DNA of 10,726 nucleotides from NCBI GenBank assembly GCA_035516035.1, contig DATJAS010000088.1, positions 1-10,726 of the forward strand, written 5' to 3'. The DNA is from Fen-1273 sp035516035 (GTDB lineage: Bacteria; Bacteroidota; Ignavibacteria; UBA10030; UBA6906). The translations under genes and the position numbers were made by a program. This document shows, piece after piece, positions 1 to 6,202 of the stretch. The notes under the pieces are model-generated. The model was not told the DNA's origin, did not search any database, and worked only from the letters and a program-made list of their open reading frames with translations. Within the stretch, counting starts at the first letter, position 1. Every line of letters begins with the position of its first letter.

Positions 1-543
1 GACCCCGCGCGTCAGCTTCACGGTCCCCGTAACGTATGACCCTTCGACCGCAACCGAAAGCTTATCCGAGAGCCGGTAGGCCACGGAGGGGGTGAAGAAC
101 CACGTCGCAAGGTCCGTCTTTTCGGCGAGGTCCCGCCCCGGCCAGGTCGAAGGCCATTCGGTCCCCAGGCCGTACTGGTTGTTGACGCCGACGCCGACTG
201 TCAGGCGGTCCATGACGGGGTAAACGACGTACCCGTTGAACGGCGTGAAGATCTGCTTCGTCTGCTCGTACTTCTGGTCCGAGTTCAACTGCAGGGGACC
301 GTAGAATGAGGAGTTGAACGCGATCCCCGTCGCACCGACCATGATCGACGGCGTGGTCTGGAAGCCGAGCCCCGCGGGATTGAAGTATATGGCTGACCCG
401 TCGGTGGCCCGTGCGGCGAACGCCCCCGCCTGAGACATCGCACTGGCCCCGTGCTCGTTGAGTTGAAAACCCCCTGCCAGCGCCACGGATGCCATGATCA
501 GCGTCAGGAGAAGTATCTCTCCGAATAGTCGTACGCGCGTCAT
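1..543 (-). CDS. OmpP1/FadL-family outer-membrane transporter, 3' end cut off by the window
   Basis: Reading the minus strand from ATG at 543 gives 181 uninterrupted codons running off the left edge, so only the N-terminal part is here (whole family members are usually over 400 residues). Residues 1-23 form a signal peptide (basic MTRVR start, hydrophobic LLLTLIMASVALA, likely cleavage after A23). The mature start GFQLNEHGASAMSQAG, followed by A44-D48 and the YFNPAGL motif (N55-P56-A57), is the typical N-terminal plug region of OmpP1/FadL/TodX proteins. After it come alternating polar/hydrophobic stretches typical of beta strands (for example MDRLTVGVGVNNQYGLGTEW). The family forms 14-stranded barrels that take up long-chain fatty acids or other hydrophobic compounds; the substrate here cannot be told. 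The start is fixed by an AAGGAG ribosome binding site 5 nt upstream and by the signal peptide. A different-frame ORF over the same DNA (607-62) lacks any family resemblance and is a shadow. Confidence 0.9.
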   Translation of the reverse strand, partial: MTRVRLFGEILLLTLIMASVALAGGFQLNEHGASAMSQAGAFAARATDGSAIYFNPAGLGFQTTPSIMVGATGIAFNSSFYGPLQLNSDQKYEQTKQIFTPFNGYVVYPVMDRLTVGVGVNNQYGLGTEWPSTWPGRDLAEKTDLATWFFTPSVAYRLSDKLSVAVEGSYVTGTVKLTRGV

Positions 544-548
544 GATAA

Positions 549-554
549 CTCCTT
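549..554 (-). promoter_or_regulatory. Strong Shine-Dalgarno site of the FadL-type gene
   Basis: On the minus strand AAGGAG ends 5 nt before the ATG at 543. It is the clearest ribosome binding site in the window and decides the start of the porin gene against the overlapping shadow frame that begins further upstream at 607. Confidence 0.85.
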
Positions 555-620
555 CTGTGTGGGTGGATTGGTCGCGGATGGTGATTGTGAACAGCTGTCG
601 TCAGCAAGAAAGAACGGAGA

Positions 621-631
621 CGCCTCAGGCG
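621..631 (-). other. Short hairpin in the 5' leader of the FadL-type gene
   Basis: CGCC-TGA-GGCG can form a 4-bp, GC-only stem with a 3-nt loop. It lies in the presumed untranslated leader between the promoter-like sequence at 676-704 and the ribosome binding site. No T run follows, so it is not an intrinsic terminator. It may be chance in GC-rich DNA. Confidence 0.3.
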
Positions 632-675
632 CTCAGAGCAGAAAGGTTGACCCAGGTAAGCGAGTGAAGTGAAAA

Positions 676-704
676 AATATACAGTGACTGAGGGTAAAAC
701 TCAA
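676..704 (-). promoter_or_regulatory. Predicted sigma-70-like promoter for the FadL-type gene
   Basis: On the minus strand TTGAGT (704-699) is separated by exactly 17 nt from TATATT (681-676), close to the TTGACA/TATAAT consensus and in an AT-rich patch of otherwise GC-rich DNA. The -10 region, read as TATATTTT, also resembles the Bacteroidota -7 element TAnnTTTG. Transcription would begin near 669, leaving a leader of about 125 nt before the ATG at 543. The site lies in the 196-bp gap after ychF, so the porin is probably a separate transcription unit. This is a prediction from sequence only. Confidence 0.6.
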
Positions 705-739
705 CCGAAAAAGGGGAAATCGAACCTTTGCGGTCCCAT

Positions 740-1837
740 TCAAACGTTGAACCGGAAATGGGCGATATCACCTTCCTGCATGACATAATCCCGCCCCTGG
801 AGCGAAAGGAGTCCGGCTTCTCTCACGGCTGACTCTGCCTTGAATCTGTTCAGATCTTCAAATTTGATGATTTCTGCACGGATGAAGCCCTTTTCGAAAT
901 CCGTATGTACGCTCCCGGCAGCGGCCGGCGCGGTTGTCCCCCGTGGGACAGTCCAGGCGTGGACTTCCTTCGAGCCAACTGTGAAAAACGTAACGAGCGA
1001 AAGAAGCGCATACCCCTCCCGCACAAGCCTGGCCAGGCCCGACTCATATTCTCCGAGATCCGACAGGAACGCCTCCCTGTCTCCTTCCGGGAGCCGGGCG
1101 ACCTCGGCTTCGACGGCGGCACTGACGAGGACGACGCGCGCCCCCTCCCTCGCCGCGATCTCGCGCACGGCGTCCACACGGGCGTTCTCCCCCCGGATCT
1201 CCCGCTCATGGACGTTGCAGACGTACATGACAGGCTTCGCCGTGAGAAGATGGCAATCGCGCATCCAGAGGCTCTCGTCGTCCGCAAGCGCCCCGAGGTA
1301 CCGCGCCAGCCGCCCGGTCCCGAGATGTTCCCTCACCCGGGCATAAAATTCCGCTTCGGCGCGCGCCTTCTTCTCCCCCCCTTTCGCCCGCCTCGCTGCG
1401 TCGGCATGCTTCTTCTCAACGGTGTCGACGTCCTTCAGTATCAGCTCCGTTTCCACGACGCCGATATCCCGTATGGGATCGACGCTCCCGTCGACATGCA
1501 CGACGTTGGGATCGTCAAAGCACCGCACCACGTGCGCGATGGCATCGACGTTGCGGATGTGCGAAAGGAACTGGTTCCCGAGTCCCTCCCCCGCGCTCGC
1601 GCCCCGGACAAGCCCGGCGATGTCGACAAATTCGATCGTCGAGGGAACCGTCCGCCCGGGACTGTAGAGCTCCCGCAGGACGTCAAGGCGCACATCGGCG
1701 ATCGGGACGATGCCGATGTTCGGATCGATTGTGCAAAAGGGGTAGTTGGACGCGTCGGCGTGGCCGGCGGTGATCGCGTTGAAGAGCGTCGATTTTCCAA
1801 CGTTCGGAAGACCGACGATGCCGCAGGTGAACCCCAT
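740..1837 (-). CDS. ychF: Redox-regulated P-loop ATPase YchF (Obg/OLA1 family)
   Basis: A 365-residue protein matching the usual YchF length (about 363). Visible motifs: G1 P-loop GLPNVGKS at 9-16, the family signature NYPFCTIDPN at 31-40, G3 DIAGL at 72-76, and NVHE at 208-211 in place of the GTPase NKxD motif. That replacement explains the known preference of this family for ATP. H114, equivalent to the catalytic histidine of E. coli YchF, and C35, described as redox-sensitive there, are both kept. Residues about 135-180 are a charged coiled-coil-like helical insert. A C-terminal TGS domain (about 280-363) contains HTDFEKGFIRAE (311-322) and ends in the typical HFRFNV. YchF binds ribosomes and negatively affects stress resistance in several bacteria. 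The ATG shares its A with the TGA of the upstream TPR gene (TGATG) and has no Shine-Dalgarno, so translation is probably by termination-reinitiation. In many bacteria ychF sits beside pth; here it does not. Confidence 0.97.
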   Translation of the reverse strand: MGFTCGIVGLPNVGKSTLFNAITAGHADASNYPFCTIDPNIGIVPIADVRLDVLRELYSPGRTVPSTIEFVDIAGLVRGASAGEGLGNQFLSHIRNVDAIAHVVRCFDDPNVVHVDGSVDPIRDIGVVETELILKDVDTVEKKHADAARRAKGGEKKARAEAEFYARVREHLGTGRLARYLGALADDESLWMRDCHLLTAKPVMYVCNVHEREIRGENARVDAVREIAAREGARVVLVSAAVEAEVARLPEGDREAFLSDLGEYESGLARLVREGYALLSLVTFFTVGSKEVHAWTVPRGTTAPAAAGSVHTDFEKGFIRAEIIKFEDLNRFKAESAVREAGLLSLQGRDYVMQEGDIAHFRFNV

Positions 1838-3282
1838 CAGGAGGGGGCGGAGCCGCGTGAGGTTCTTCCCAGGAGCCGGAGGAGCTCGTTCCTGTCCTGG
1901 AAGTCCGGATCGGCGTGGGACCAGAGCGTGAGCAACCGCCCCCCGATTTCGGCCGTCATGCGCCCGTCCGATCGCGCGTGGTAGATCCTGACGAGCGTCA
2001 GCAGCACCTGCGGAGAATTGGGGTTAATCTCGAGCGCGCGCCCGCAGTCATCCAGCGCGTCCTCCAGGTCACCCTCGGCCAGGTGAGTCTCCGCACGCTG
2101 GCGCTCGACCGCACCTCTCCAGATCGGGAGCGAGTACCCCATCGCGCTGTCGCACTCGGCGAGCGCCCCACCGTAGTCCCGCCTGTCGCCCAGGAGCACC
2201 GCGTGCATCAGGTGATACGAAACCATGGCGGTCGAATTCGTCAGATGGCGGCGCTTCAGGACGCCGGCAATCCGCTGCAGCACATTCTCCGCCCCCGTGA
2301 AATCGCGGAGCTTCCCCAGCGCGTCCACCAGGCCGCCGGCCGCATCGAAGCTCACGCTGTCGATGGCGAGCGCCTTCTGGTAGTCCTCTTTCGCTTCGGC
2401 GAACCTGCCGCGGCGGTACTGGAGCAGGGCATCGGCGACCAGGTGCGCGGCCTCGATCTCCGGGCTCTGGGGGAGGAGCGAGAGAGCCCTGTGGTACTGC
2501 GCCTCGGCCTCCTTCAGGCGGCCGAGCACCAGATAGACGCGACCGATCTCCCTGATCGCGTACCAGTAGTCCGGTTTGAGCGCGAGGGCGCGCGTGTACT
2601 GCTCCAGCGCGTCGTCGTACCTGCCGGCCCTGACCAGGATATCGGCGTAGCTCGCCCGCGGGTCCGCCGCATCGGGGGCCAGGCCGATGTACCGTTGCAT
2701 GAGTCGTACCGCTTCCTGCTGGTTCCCGAGCGTCGAGTACGCGTACCCCAGCTTCATGACCGCCTGCGCGTACCCGGAGTCGGCTCCCACGGCTTTCCGG
2801 TAACATCCGAGCGCCGCGTCGATGTTCTTGTCGACTTCCTCGTAGAGCGTCCCGCGGAAGACGTACGCCTCTTTTTCGCCGGGAGAGAGCCGGATCAGCG
2901 AGTCGGCGATGGCGCCGGCAAGCTCGGGGTTGAAATCCATGGAGGCGTGCCACATGCCGATAAACAGCCGCTCCCGCTCCGTGGCCCCGGCGGCATGCCG
3001 CACCGCCTCGTTCATGGCGTTCATCGCCGAGGCGTGTGCGCCGCTTCCCTCTTCCACCATTGCGAGCCGGCACCAGGCCATGGCAAACGTGGAGTCGTGA
3101 CGGAGCGCCTCTTCAAAGGAGCGCCGTGCCTCGGGGTAGTAGAATTTTTCCCAGAGGGCCACGCCTTCCCTGTAGGGAGGAAGAGCGTCGTCGGAAGAAG
3201 TGGTGAGCGTCTTTTCCCTGCCGCACCCTGAGAGCACGAGGGAGGAGACGAGGAGAATGCCGGTGAGCCGGGGGGCGTTCAT
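1837..3282 (-). CDS. TPR-repeat lipoprotein
   Basis: A 481-residue protein. Residues 1-20 are a lipoprotein signal peptide: short basic start, hydrophobic ILLVSSLVL, then lipobox L17-S18-G19-C20, so C20 should be lipidated and the protein anchored on the periplasmic face of a membrane. The rest is almost entirely tetratricopeptide repeats, about eight to ten. The clearest lie at 35-68 (YYPEARRSFEEALRHDSTF), 140-170, 172-205, 208-238 (GRYDDALEQYTRALALKPDY), 241-272 (GRLKEAEAQYHRALSLLP), 280-311 (GRFAEAKEDYQKALAIDS), 365-385 and 390-423. No catalytic domain is visible; TPR arrays normally serve as protein-binding scaffolds, and the partner is unknown. Its ATG overlaps the stop of the upstream phosphoacceptor-domain gene as ATGA, and its own TGA overlaps the start of ychF, so the three are translationally linked. 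A purine-rich GGAAGGGA about 7 nt upstream can act as ribosome binding site. Confidence 0.9.
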   Translation of the reverse strand: MNAPRLTGILLVSSLVLSGCGREKTLTTSSDDALPPYREGVALWEKFYYPEARRSFEEALRHDSTFAMAWCRLAMVEEGSGAHASAMNAMNEAVRHAAGATERERLFIGMWHASMDFNPELAGAIADSLIRLSPGEKEAYVFRGTLYEEVDKNIDAALGCYRKAVGADSGYAQAVMKLGYAYSTLGNQQEAVRLMQRYIGLAPDAADPRASYADILVRAGRYDDALEQYTRALALKPDYWYAIREIGRVYLVLGRLKEAEAQYHRALSLLPQSPEIEAAHLVADALLQYRRGRFAEAKEDYQKALAIDSVSFDAAGGLVDALGKLRDFTGAENVLQRIAGVLKRRHLTNSTAMVSYHLMHAVLLGDRRDYGGALAECDSAMGYSLPIWRGAVERQRAETHLAEGDLEDALDDCGRALEINPNSPQVLLTLVRIYHARSDGRMTAEIGGRLLTLWSHADPDFQDRNELLRLLGRTSRGSAPS

Positions 3283-3557
3283 GAGGCATCCCTTCCGGGG
3301 GACGACGGGGAGGATCCGGGGAGCGTCTCGTCGCTCAGGTCGCGCAGGAGTGCCAGCCCGGCGGCGATCTTCTCGATGTTCTCCCCCATGATGGCGAAAT
3401 AGTGCGCCTCCTTTTCGCTGTCGGGAGCGCCGTTCTGCAGGTAGTAGACGGACATCCGGACCACGCCGAGGGGACTGCTGACATCGTGCACGATCGTGCG
3501 GATTGCGGCCTTCAGGTTCCTCAAGGCCCGGTCGGGATCCTCTTCCTGGGGATTCAT
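3279..3557 (-). CDS. Stand-alone histidine-kinase phosphoacceptor (HisKA/DHp) domain protein
   Basis: A 92-residue acidic, soluble protein. Residues 13-42 form a helix carrying an H-box, IVHDVSSPLGVVRMSVYYL, with the candidate phospho-accepting histidine H24 followed by D25 and P29 as in HisKA domains. After a short turn (NGAPDSEKEA) comes a second helix, about 50-75, that would complete the two-helix hairpin which dimerises into a four-helix bundle. The tail (PGSSPSSPGRDAS) is low-complexity. There is no HATPase_c domain in this gene or in the next, so it cannot autophosphorylate alone. It could accept phosphate from another kinase, as Spo0B does in sporulation, or titrate or dimerise with a kinase; this is inference. 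It lies 58 bp downstream of a hybrid kinase and overlaps the TPR lipoprotein start by 4 nt (ATGA). The ATG at 3557 has no Shine-Dalgarno. It is not a frameshifted remnant of the neighbouring kinase, which is complete. Confidence 0.8.
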   Translation of the reverse strand: MNPQEEDPDRALRNLKAAIRTIVHDVSSPLGVVRMSVYYLQNGAPDSEKEAHYFAIMGENIEKIAAGLALLRDLSDETLPGSSPSSPGRDAS

Positions 3558-3563
3558 GAGGCG

Positions 3564-3569
3564 AATATA
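3564..3569 (-). promoter_or_regulatory. Candidate -10 element placed for a leaderless start
   Basis: On the minus strand TATATT ends 6 nt before the ATG at 3557. Transcription starting at the usual distance would begin at or next to the A of the start codon, and the ATG has no Shine-Dalgarno. No good -35 is visible upstream (only AT-rich palindromic DNA). If real, it gives the phosphoacceptor-domain/TPR/ychF trio its own promoter. Confidence 0.35.
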
Positions 3570-3571
3570 CG

Positions 3572-3617
3572 AAAAATGAATTAAGAATTAAGAATTCTGA
3601 GTTCTTAGTTCTTAATT
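3572..3617 (-). terminator. AT-rich near-perfect palindrome with a T run: possible terminator after the hybrid kinase
   Basis: Positions 3579-3617 form a near-perfect palindrome centred on 3598, with arms of 19 nt and two mismatched positions. Each arm is built of two copies of an AATTAAGA-like octamer. On the minus strand it is followed after 2 nt by TTTTT (3576-3572). It overlaps the TAA stop of the kinase (3618-3616). The stem is long but AT-rich, so termination may be weak. The strong AT content contrasts with the GC-rich surroundings and suggests either a selected terminator or an inserted intergenic repeat. Confidence 0.5.
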
Positions 3618-6051
3618 AATGCAGCCTCGCATTTTCGATATTGCCGATCTCGCGCAGCAGGTCCTTCTTCGTAAACGCCGACTTGCTCATGAGTCCCGCG
3701 ACGTATGCGCCGAGCTGCGCGTGCGTCTCCTCGTCGATCTCCATCGATGTCAGGATGATGATCGGGATGCCGCGGGTGGCGGGAATCTGCTTGAGCTGGT
3801 AGGCGACATTGAAGCCGGAGGTCTCCGGCATGATCAGGTCCAGGATGATCAGGTCGGGCCGCTCCCGCGTCGCCACTTCAACCCCCTCTTTCCCCTGGAA
3901 CGCTTTCAGCACGCTGAACCCCTCGTTCTCGAGCATGACCTGGATGAGGTCCGTGGCCGCCCGGTCGTCGTCGATGATGAGCACCGAGGCCTTGTCCCCC
4001 GCGTGGCGGGGGAGAATGTGCACCCGGTCGAGCGCCTGGACGAGCTCGTCCCTGTTGACCGGCTTCACGAAGTACTCCACGGCGCCGAGGCTGAACCCGA
4101 GGCTCTTCTCGTCGATGATCGACACGATGATGACGGGGATGTGCTTGCAGAGGGGGTGACGTTTGAGCTCCTTCAGCACCTCCCAGCCGTCCTTGACGGG
4201 AAGGAGCAGGTCGAGCGTGATCACGTTCGGCCGGAGGCGCTTGGCCATCTCCACGGCGTCGGAGCCGTTGCGCGCGATCTCCACCCTGTACCCCGCCGAT
4301 TCGATGTACATCCGCAGGAGGTCGCCCGCCTGGGGGGCATCCTCGATCACCAGCGCAAGCGGTTTCTCCCCCCCCGGGGTCGTGGCGCGGTTCTGCCGCT
4401 CGAGGGCATCCAGGAGCATGCCGGCCTGGACCAGCCGCTCGGACCCCGCGTCGACGATCATCGGGATCCGGAAATGCATCGTCGTCCCGCGCCCGAGCTC
4501 GCTCTCCACCCAGATCCTCCCGCCGTGCAGCTCGACGAGCTTCCGCGAGATGGCCAGGCCGAGACCGATCCCTTCGCGGTTCATCTCGCGTCCCGTTGCC
4601 GCCTGCCTGAACGGCCTGAAGAGCCCCGCGAGATCCCCCGGCGCGATGCCTATCCCCTCGTCGGCCACCGTGAAGTGCAGGTCGTTCTCCTCCCTCTGGA
4701 AGCCCACGGCGACTGTGCCGCCGGGATGGCTGAATTTTACCGCGTTGGAGACCAGGTTGATCAGGATCTGTTTGAAGCGCGTCTGGTCGACGACGAGCTG
4801 GTCGATGTCGGGGGGGAACCGGAACTCCAGCGAGATCTTCCGCTCCGCGAGCGCCGCGGCGAGCACGCGCATGACGCTCTCTTCGAAATAGGAGACGGGA
4901 TAGCTCGCGACGTGGAGGTCCATCTTCCCGGCTTCGATTTTCGAGAGATCCAGGATGTCGTTGATGATCTGCTGCAGGTGCCGCCCGCTTGTGTTGATAT
5001 TCTTCATAAACTCGCGGACCGTCTGGGCAGGAAGCCCGTCGAGCTGAGTGGACACAAGGTCGGAGAACCCGATGATGGAATTCAACGGCGAGCGCAGCTC
5101 GTGGCTGAACGTGGCCAGGAACTTCTTGAGCGTGTCGCTCGCCTCGAGGGTCTTCTGCGTCTGTCCCTCGAGCTCCAGGTTTTTCGTCCTGAGCTCGTCG
5201 GTGAGCCGCTTGCGGCTCATCCCTCCCGCGAGGTCGTTGGCGACCATCTGGAGGTCGTCCATCTCCTGGCCGATGAACGCGGGCTGCTTGATGGAGAGGA
5301 CTTCGAGAACGCCCTGCACCTCCCCCTGCACCAGGAGGGGGAGGACGACGAGCGATTTCAGCCGGGTGGCCGCGATCAGGGAAGCAAAATGGGGCCCGAG
5401 CGTCCCGGCCCCGCAGTCGTCGGTGACGACGACCTGCCGCGTGTACGCGACGCGCGCGGCAAGGCGCGCCGCGTCGGGGACGACGCGCTGGTGGACCACG
5501 TCGGCGGGGAAGTCCACCTCGATGAGCGCGGGCGCGACCAGGCGGACTTCGTTGCCCCTCGGGTCGTACAGATAGACGCACACCAGGTGCGGAGGGACCT
5601 CGAAGAGGAGCCCGATCTTCTCCGCCGCCTTCACGCACAGCTCGTCGAGATGCTGCGACGTGTTGATGACCCGGGAAATCTCGACCATGATCTCCCTTCG
5701 ACGCGCCTCCTTCTTCTTCTGCGTGATATCCTGGAAAAAAACCGAGATGCCGTCCTCCGCCGGGTAGATCCTGACGTCGTACCACGCGTCAAACCTGTCG
5801 TCCCTGTACGAGGTCTCCATCACCTGGAACGTCCGGGTCGACATCGCGAGGCGGTATTTCTCGCCCAGGTCCGCTCCCTCGGCGTTCGGGAAGACCTCGA
5901 AGACGTTTTTCCCGAGGACCTCTTCCGCGCTGAGCCCCGTGCCCTGAGCAGCCGCTCGGTTCCAGTACGTGATGCGAAAATCGCCGTCGAGCGCGAAGAA
6001 TCCGCCGCTGATGCTCTCCAGCACGCTTTCGTATCGGAATTGAGGCGTCAT
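3616..6051 (-). CDS. Cytoplasmic hybrid sensor histidine kinase, PAS-GAF-HisKA-HATPase-REC-REC
   Basis: An 811-residue protein with no signal peptide or membrane segment, so a soluble sensor. Domains in order: PAS at about 5-112 (ESISGGFFALDGDFRITYWN, ending FFQDITQ); GAF at about 120-280 (LKSLVVLPLLVQGEVQGVLE at 231-250); a short coiled coil at about 282-312; HisKA with H-box FSHELRSPLNSIIGFSDL, phospho-accepting H317; HATPase_c with N-box LINLVSNAVKF (N436), G1 box DEGIGI at 464-469, F-box LFRPF and G2 box GIGLGLAI at 494-501. Receiver 1, about 566-680, has acidic E570/D571, phosphoacceptor D614, S644 and K663-P664. Receiver 2, about 689-805, has D694-D696, D738, T768 and K790, the last in MSKS rather than the usual KP. 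No output domain is present, so phosphate must leave to another histidine or regulator. The ligand sensed is unknown. The ATG is preceded by a modest GGGGA site 4 nt upstream. Confidence 0.95.
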   Translation of the reverse strand: MTPQFRYESVLESISGGFFALDGDFRITYWNRAAAQGTGLSAEEVLGKNVFEVFPNAEGADLGEKYRLAMSTRTFQVMETSYRDDRFDAWYDVRIYPAEDGISVFFQDITQKKKEARRREIMVEISRVINTSQHLDELCVKAAEKIGLLFEVPPHLVCVYLYDPRGNEVRLVAPALIEVDFPADVVHQRVVPDAARLAARVAYTRQVVVTDDCGAGTLGPHFASLIAATRLKSLVVLPLLVQGEVQGVLEVLSIKQPAFIGQEMDDLQMVANDLAGGMSRKRLTDELRTKNLELEGQTQKTLEASDTLKKFLATFSHELRSPLNSIIGFSDLVSTQLDGLPAQTVREFMKNINTSGRHLQQIINDILDLSKIEAGKMDLHVASYPVSYFEESVMRVLAAALAERKISLEFRFPPDIDQLVVDQTRFKQILINLVSNAVKFSHPGGTVAVGFQREENDLHFTVADEGIGIAPGDLAGLFRPFRQAATGREMNREGIGLGLAISRKLVELHGGRIWVESELGRGTTMHFRIPMIVDAGSERLVQAGMLLDALERQNRATTPGGEKPLALVIEDAPQAGDLLRMYIESAGYRVEIARNGSDAVEMAKRLRPNVITLDLLLPVKDGWEVLKELKRHPLCKHIPVIIVSIIDEKSLGFSLGAVEYFVKPVNRDELVQALDRVHILPRHAGDKASVLIIDDDRAATDLIQVMLENEGFSVLKAFQGKEGVEVATRERPDLIILDLIMPETSGFNVAYQLKQIPATRGIPIIILTSMEIDEETHAQLGAYVAGLMSKSAFTKKDLLREIGNIENARLH

Positions 6052-6167
6052 GTGATCCCCGCTGGAACTTCCTGTTGAGACGGGACAACCTGGTGTGATG
6101 TGCCGTAATTACGCAAATTCAGGGGAAAATGCAAGGCCCGAGGGGAGAGGGGGTTACGAAGCTTTGC

Positions 6168-6182
6168 TCACGCGGTTCGTGA
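6168..6182. other. Small hairpin in the gap between addA-like and kinase genes
   Basis: TCACG-CGGTT-CGTGA can form a perfect 5-bp stem with a 5-nt loop in the 151-bp gap after the helicase-nuclease stop. On the minus strand no T run follows, so it does not qualify as an intrinsic terminator. The rest of the gap shows no ORF and no convincing promoter. Confidence 0.3.
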
Positions 6183-6202
6183 AAGAAAATGCGTATCTCT
6201 CT

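Noticed and set aside
62..607. A 181-codon minus-strand open frame at the left end
   Set aside because: It is in the wrong frame for the OmpP1/FadL gene; the 543-1 frame has a signal peptide, family motifs and an AAGGAG site, while this one is Arg/His-rich without any motif.
700..739. Hairpin AAAGG...CCTTT after the ychF stop as a terminator
   Set aside because: Five weak base pairs with a long loop; below what I would call a terminator.
905..1984. A 359-codon plus-strand open frame over ychF
   Set aside because: Antisense shadow of an unmistakable ychF; no motif of its own.
3279..6051. The small phosphoacceptor protein as a frameshifted fragment of the hybrid kinase
   Set aside because: The kinase already has an intact HisKA domain of different sequence and ends normally with its second receiver; the small gene has its own start, stop and coupled neighbour.
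3619..6078. An 819-codon open frame on the plus strand antisense to the hybrid kinase
   Set aside because: It mirrors the kinase almost exactly, is rich in Arg, Asp, Val, His and Gly with no recognisable domain, and is explained by high GC at third codon positions of the real gene.
6080..6140. Possible promoter for the hybrid kinase (TTGCAT, 17 nt, TAATTA on the minus strand)
   Set aside because: Spacing fits but TAATTA is a poor -10 match; not strong enough to list as a feature.
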